A stretch of DNA of 64,000 nucleotides, from NCBI RefSeq assembly GCF_900177805.1, contig NZ_FXAX01000001.1:1426001-1490000 (forward strand), read 5' to 3'. The number at the start of each line of letters is the position of its first letter. The first letter of the stretch is position 1. The stretch is from Fibrobacter sp. UWB13 (GTDB lineage: Bacteria > Fibrobacterota > Fibrobacteria > Fibrobacterales > Fibrobacteraceae). The notes under the pieces were generated by a model that worked only from the letters and a program-made list of their open reading frames with translations, was not told the DNA's origin and searched no databases. Shown here one piece after another: positions 62,618 through 64,000 of the stretch. A program made the translations under genes and the position numbers.

Positions 62618-63304
62618 ATGTCATACACTTTATACATCGTAGCAACTCCCATCGGGAACATGGAAGATATCACCTACCGCGCTGTGCGCATCCTTAAAGA
62701 AGTTCCCCTCGTCCTTGCCGAAGACACCCGCCATTCGAGAATTCTCTTTGACAATTACGGCATCACGACGCCCATGGAAGCCTACCATGACTTCAACAAA
62801 GAAAAGGTCACGCCCAAGTACGTCGACTTTTTGAAGAACACCGGCGACATCGCCCTCGTAAGCGATGCAGGAACGCCCGGCGTTGCAGACCCGGCATTCA
62901 ATCTCGTACGCGAATGCGTCCGCGAAGGCATTGACGTTCGCGCCATCCCAGGACCATGCGCGATGATTACCGCACTCGTCTCTTGCGGCATGCCGACCGA
63001 CCACTTTACGTTCCAGTATTTCTCTCCCAAGAAGAGCGCCCAGCGCATCCACTTGCTCGAGAAGTTGAAAGACGAAGAAGCTACTCAAATTTTCTACGCC
63101 AGCCCGCACAACATCGACAAGTTCGTCGAAGAAATCAAGCTTGTCTTTGGCGATATCAAGATTGCACTCATGCGCGAGCTCACCAAGAAGTTCGAGGAAC
63201 ACCTCATCGGAACGCCAACGGAAATTTCTGCGCACTTCAAATCGCACCCGCCCAAAGGCGAATTCGTACTCGTGTTCAATCCCCAAGACAAAAGCGGTCT
63301 TTAA
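62618..63304 (+). CDS. rsmI: 16S rRNA 2'-O-ribose C1402 methyltransferase
   Basis: A 228-aa SAM-dependent tetrapyrrole-methylase-fold enzyme: LYIVATPIGNMEDIT, LAEDTRHS, ALVSDAGTPGVADP, IPGPCAMITAL and the C-terminal LTKKFEEH, PPKGEFVLV. These are the RsmI motifs. It methylates the C1402 ribose in the ribosomal decoding site. Shorter at the C-terminus than E. coli RsmI (no extra RsmI C-terminal HTH), as often seen. No ribosome site is evident. Confidence 0.93.
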   Translation: MSYTLYIVATPIGNMEDITYRAVRILKEVPLVLAEDTRHSRILFDNYGITTPMEAYHDFNKEKVTPKYVDFLKNTGDIALVSDAGTPGVADPAFNLVRECVREGIDVRAIPGPCAMITALVSCGMPTDHFTFQYFSPKKSAQRIHLLEKLKDEEATQIFYASPHNIDKFVEEIKLVFGDIKIALMRELTKKFEEHLIGTPTEISAHFKSHPPKGEFVLVFNPQDKSGL

Positions 63305-63332
63305 GTTCTACCGACTAACGACTAATGACTAT
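63305..63332. repeat. TAGTCA-type tract containing the lnt start
   Basis: CCGACTAACGACTAATGACTATCGACC: the start codon of the next gene is the ATG of ACTAATGACT. Confidence 0.55.
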
Positions 63333-64000
63333 CGACCAGTTCCTAAACAAGCTTAAAGCTCTTCCGCGGGCTTACAAGATTTACATTGCAGTTCTTGTTG
63401 CAATAGAATTTGTGTTGTTCCTGTTGCGTCCGGACACGCCCGGGCTTTACACGCAGATTCCGCAGCTGTTGCCAATCATTGCCGCACTCCCGTTCTTGTT
63501 CATAAAGAACGTCCGCCGTCCGTTTGCGCGGTACATGAACACGTACGGCATCATCGTCTTTGCGTTCCTAGCCTTGGATTACCTCACGCGCAGCCATGCG
63601 GGGCTTTACCAGATTGTAACGACATTTATCCCGATGATGCTTTACTGGTTCGCGCTTTTTGCACGCTGGAACGTGAAGCTCTTTAAGCAAAAAGATGCAC
63701 GCATCGCACTTGCACTCGCTACGATTTCCTGGGGATTTGTCGCATTCGCCTTCCCGCCTTTGCCGCTTGGTCCCGCCATGCTCGTGCTACTTGTTCCATG
63801 GTTCATCATGCTCAACAAGTACAATCGCGAGACTGCAGTCTTTGCGACATTCTGGGCAAGCATGGTCTACAACACCGTCAATTACTATTGGATCCGCAAT
63901 GTGATGAACGTGGAAACTGCGCCTTCGGGACTTATCTTCCTTGGGCTTATCCTCCTCATCGCCTACTTGAGCTTGTTCAACGTCCTCGCCGCATTCGCTT
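63325..64000 (+). CDS. lnt: apolipoprotein N-acyltransferase, 3' end outside window
   Basis: The first 225 codons are visible and open to the window end. Several hydrophobic helices, FAFPPLPLGPAMLVLLVPW and NTVNYYWIRNVMN match the N-terminal membrane part of Lnt, which adds the third acyl chain to lipoproteins; the nitrilase domain would follow outside. Fits the many lipobox proteins here. The start is ATG 63325 (MTIDQFL), inside a TAGTCA tract and without a ribosome site; no other upstream ATG fits. Confidence 0.78.
   Translation, partial: MTIDQFLNKLKALPRAYKIYIAVLVAIEFVLFLLRPDTPGLYTQIPQLLPIIAALPFLFIKNVRRPFARYMNTYGIIVFAFLALDYLTRSHAGLYQIVTTFIPMMLYWFALFARWNVKLFKQKDARIALALATISWGFVAFAFPPLPLGPAMLVLLVPWFIMLNKYNRETAVFATFWASMVYNTVNYYWIRNVMNVETAPSGLIFLGLILLIAYLSLFNVLAAFA

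Overview
This window is almost certainly from a Fibrobacter (Fibrobacterota) chromosome. It carries families seen mainly in that group: three genes with the FISUMP paralogous domain, a fibro-slime domain lipoprotein, a TIGR02147-type regulator paired with a lipoprotein, many lipobox lipoproteins and outer-membrane barrels, and Bacteroidetes-like TAnnTTTG promoter boxes. No phage, IS element or CRISPR array is visible. Base composition looks even throughout; most genes are housekeeping, interleaved with cell-envelope genes of unknown role.

Layout. 1-5158 (+): two FISUMP proteins, then an overlapping lipoprotein pair: a BMP-type binding protein and a fusion of a periplasmic-binding-like receptor with a C13 (legumain) cysteine peptidase. 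5184-12775 (-): HAD hydrolase, acidic hypothetical, aspartoacylase-like deacylase, MMPL/RND exporter, membrane sulfatase/LtaS-type transferase. 12863-17378 (+): SWI2/SNF2 helicase and a NimA-like flavoprotein. 17402-25363 (-): a FISUMP lipoprotein, then the translation operon rimP-nusA-infB-rbfA-truB-ribF. 25505-32285 (-): fibro-slime lipoprotein, Nudix hydrolase, and an envelope block (PorV/PorQ-like protein, tail-anchored STAS, degenerate M23, lipoprotein). 32336-42845: tyrosine recombinase, outer-membrane protein plus propeller lipoprotein, DUF4416 protein, metzincin lipoprotein, comEC, hisN-hisC, barrel protein. 42851-45981 (-): clpB and a lipoprotein.

46095-51670 (-) is the most system-like region: six tightly packed genes encoding two tandem nucleotidyltransferases, an HprK-like kinase, a Ser/His signal-peptidase-like protein, a PqqD-like carrier and an ABC exporter. 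The last four are joined by 4-nt overlaps. It resembles a peptide-modification/export module without a visible precursor or maturase.

52062-64000: tldD, hisF, trxA, an rRNA m5C methyltransferase, tRNA-Gln(CUG), a regulator/lipoprotein pair, membrane and hypothetical proteins (one with two AbrB-like repeats), an LpxH-like phosphoesterase, rsmI and a truncated lnt.

Three repeat families recur between genes and sometimes inside them. A GTCATCCTG/GGATCCAG palindromic element lies in frame in truB and at the start of the HAD gene, and supplies the last codons of hisN. A two-hairpin element has variable but self-complementary stems. TAGTCA-type heptamer tracts occur between genes; one contains the lnt start codon. 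Many genes have a TAnnTTTG-like box only 4-6 nt before the ATG, suggesting leaderless mRNAs. All functions are read from sequence motifs; no searches were run.
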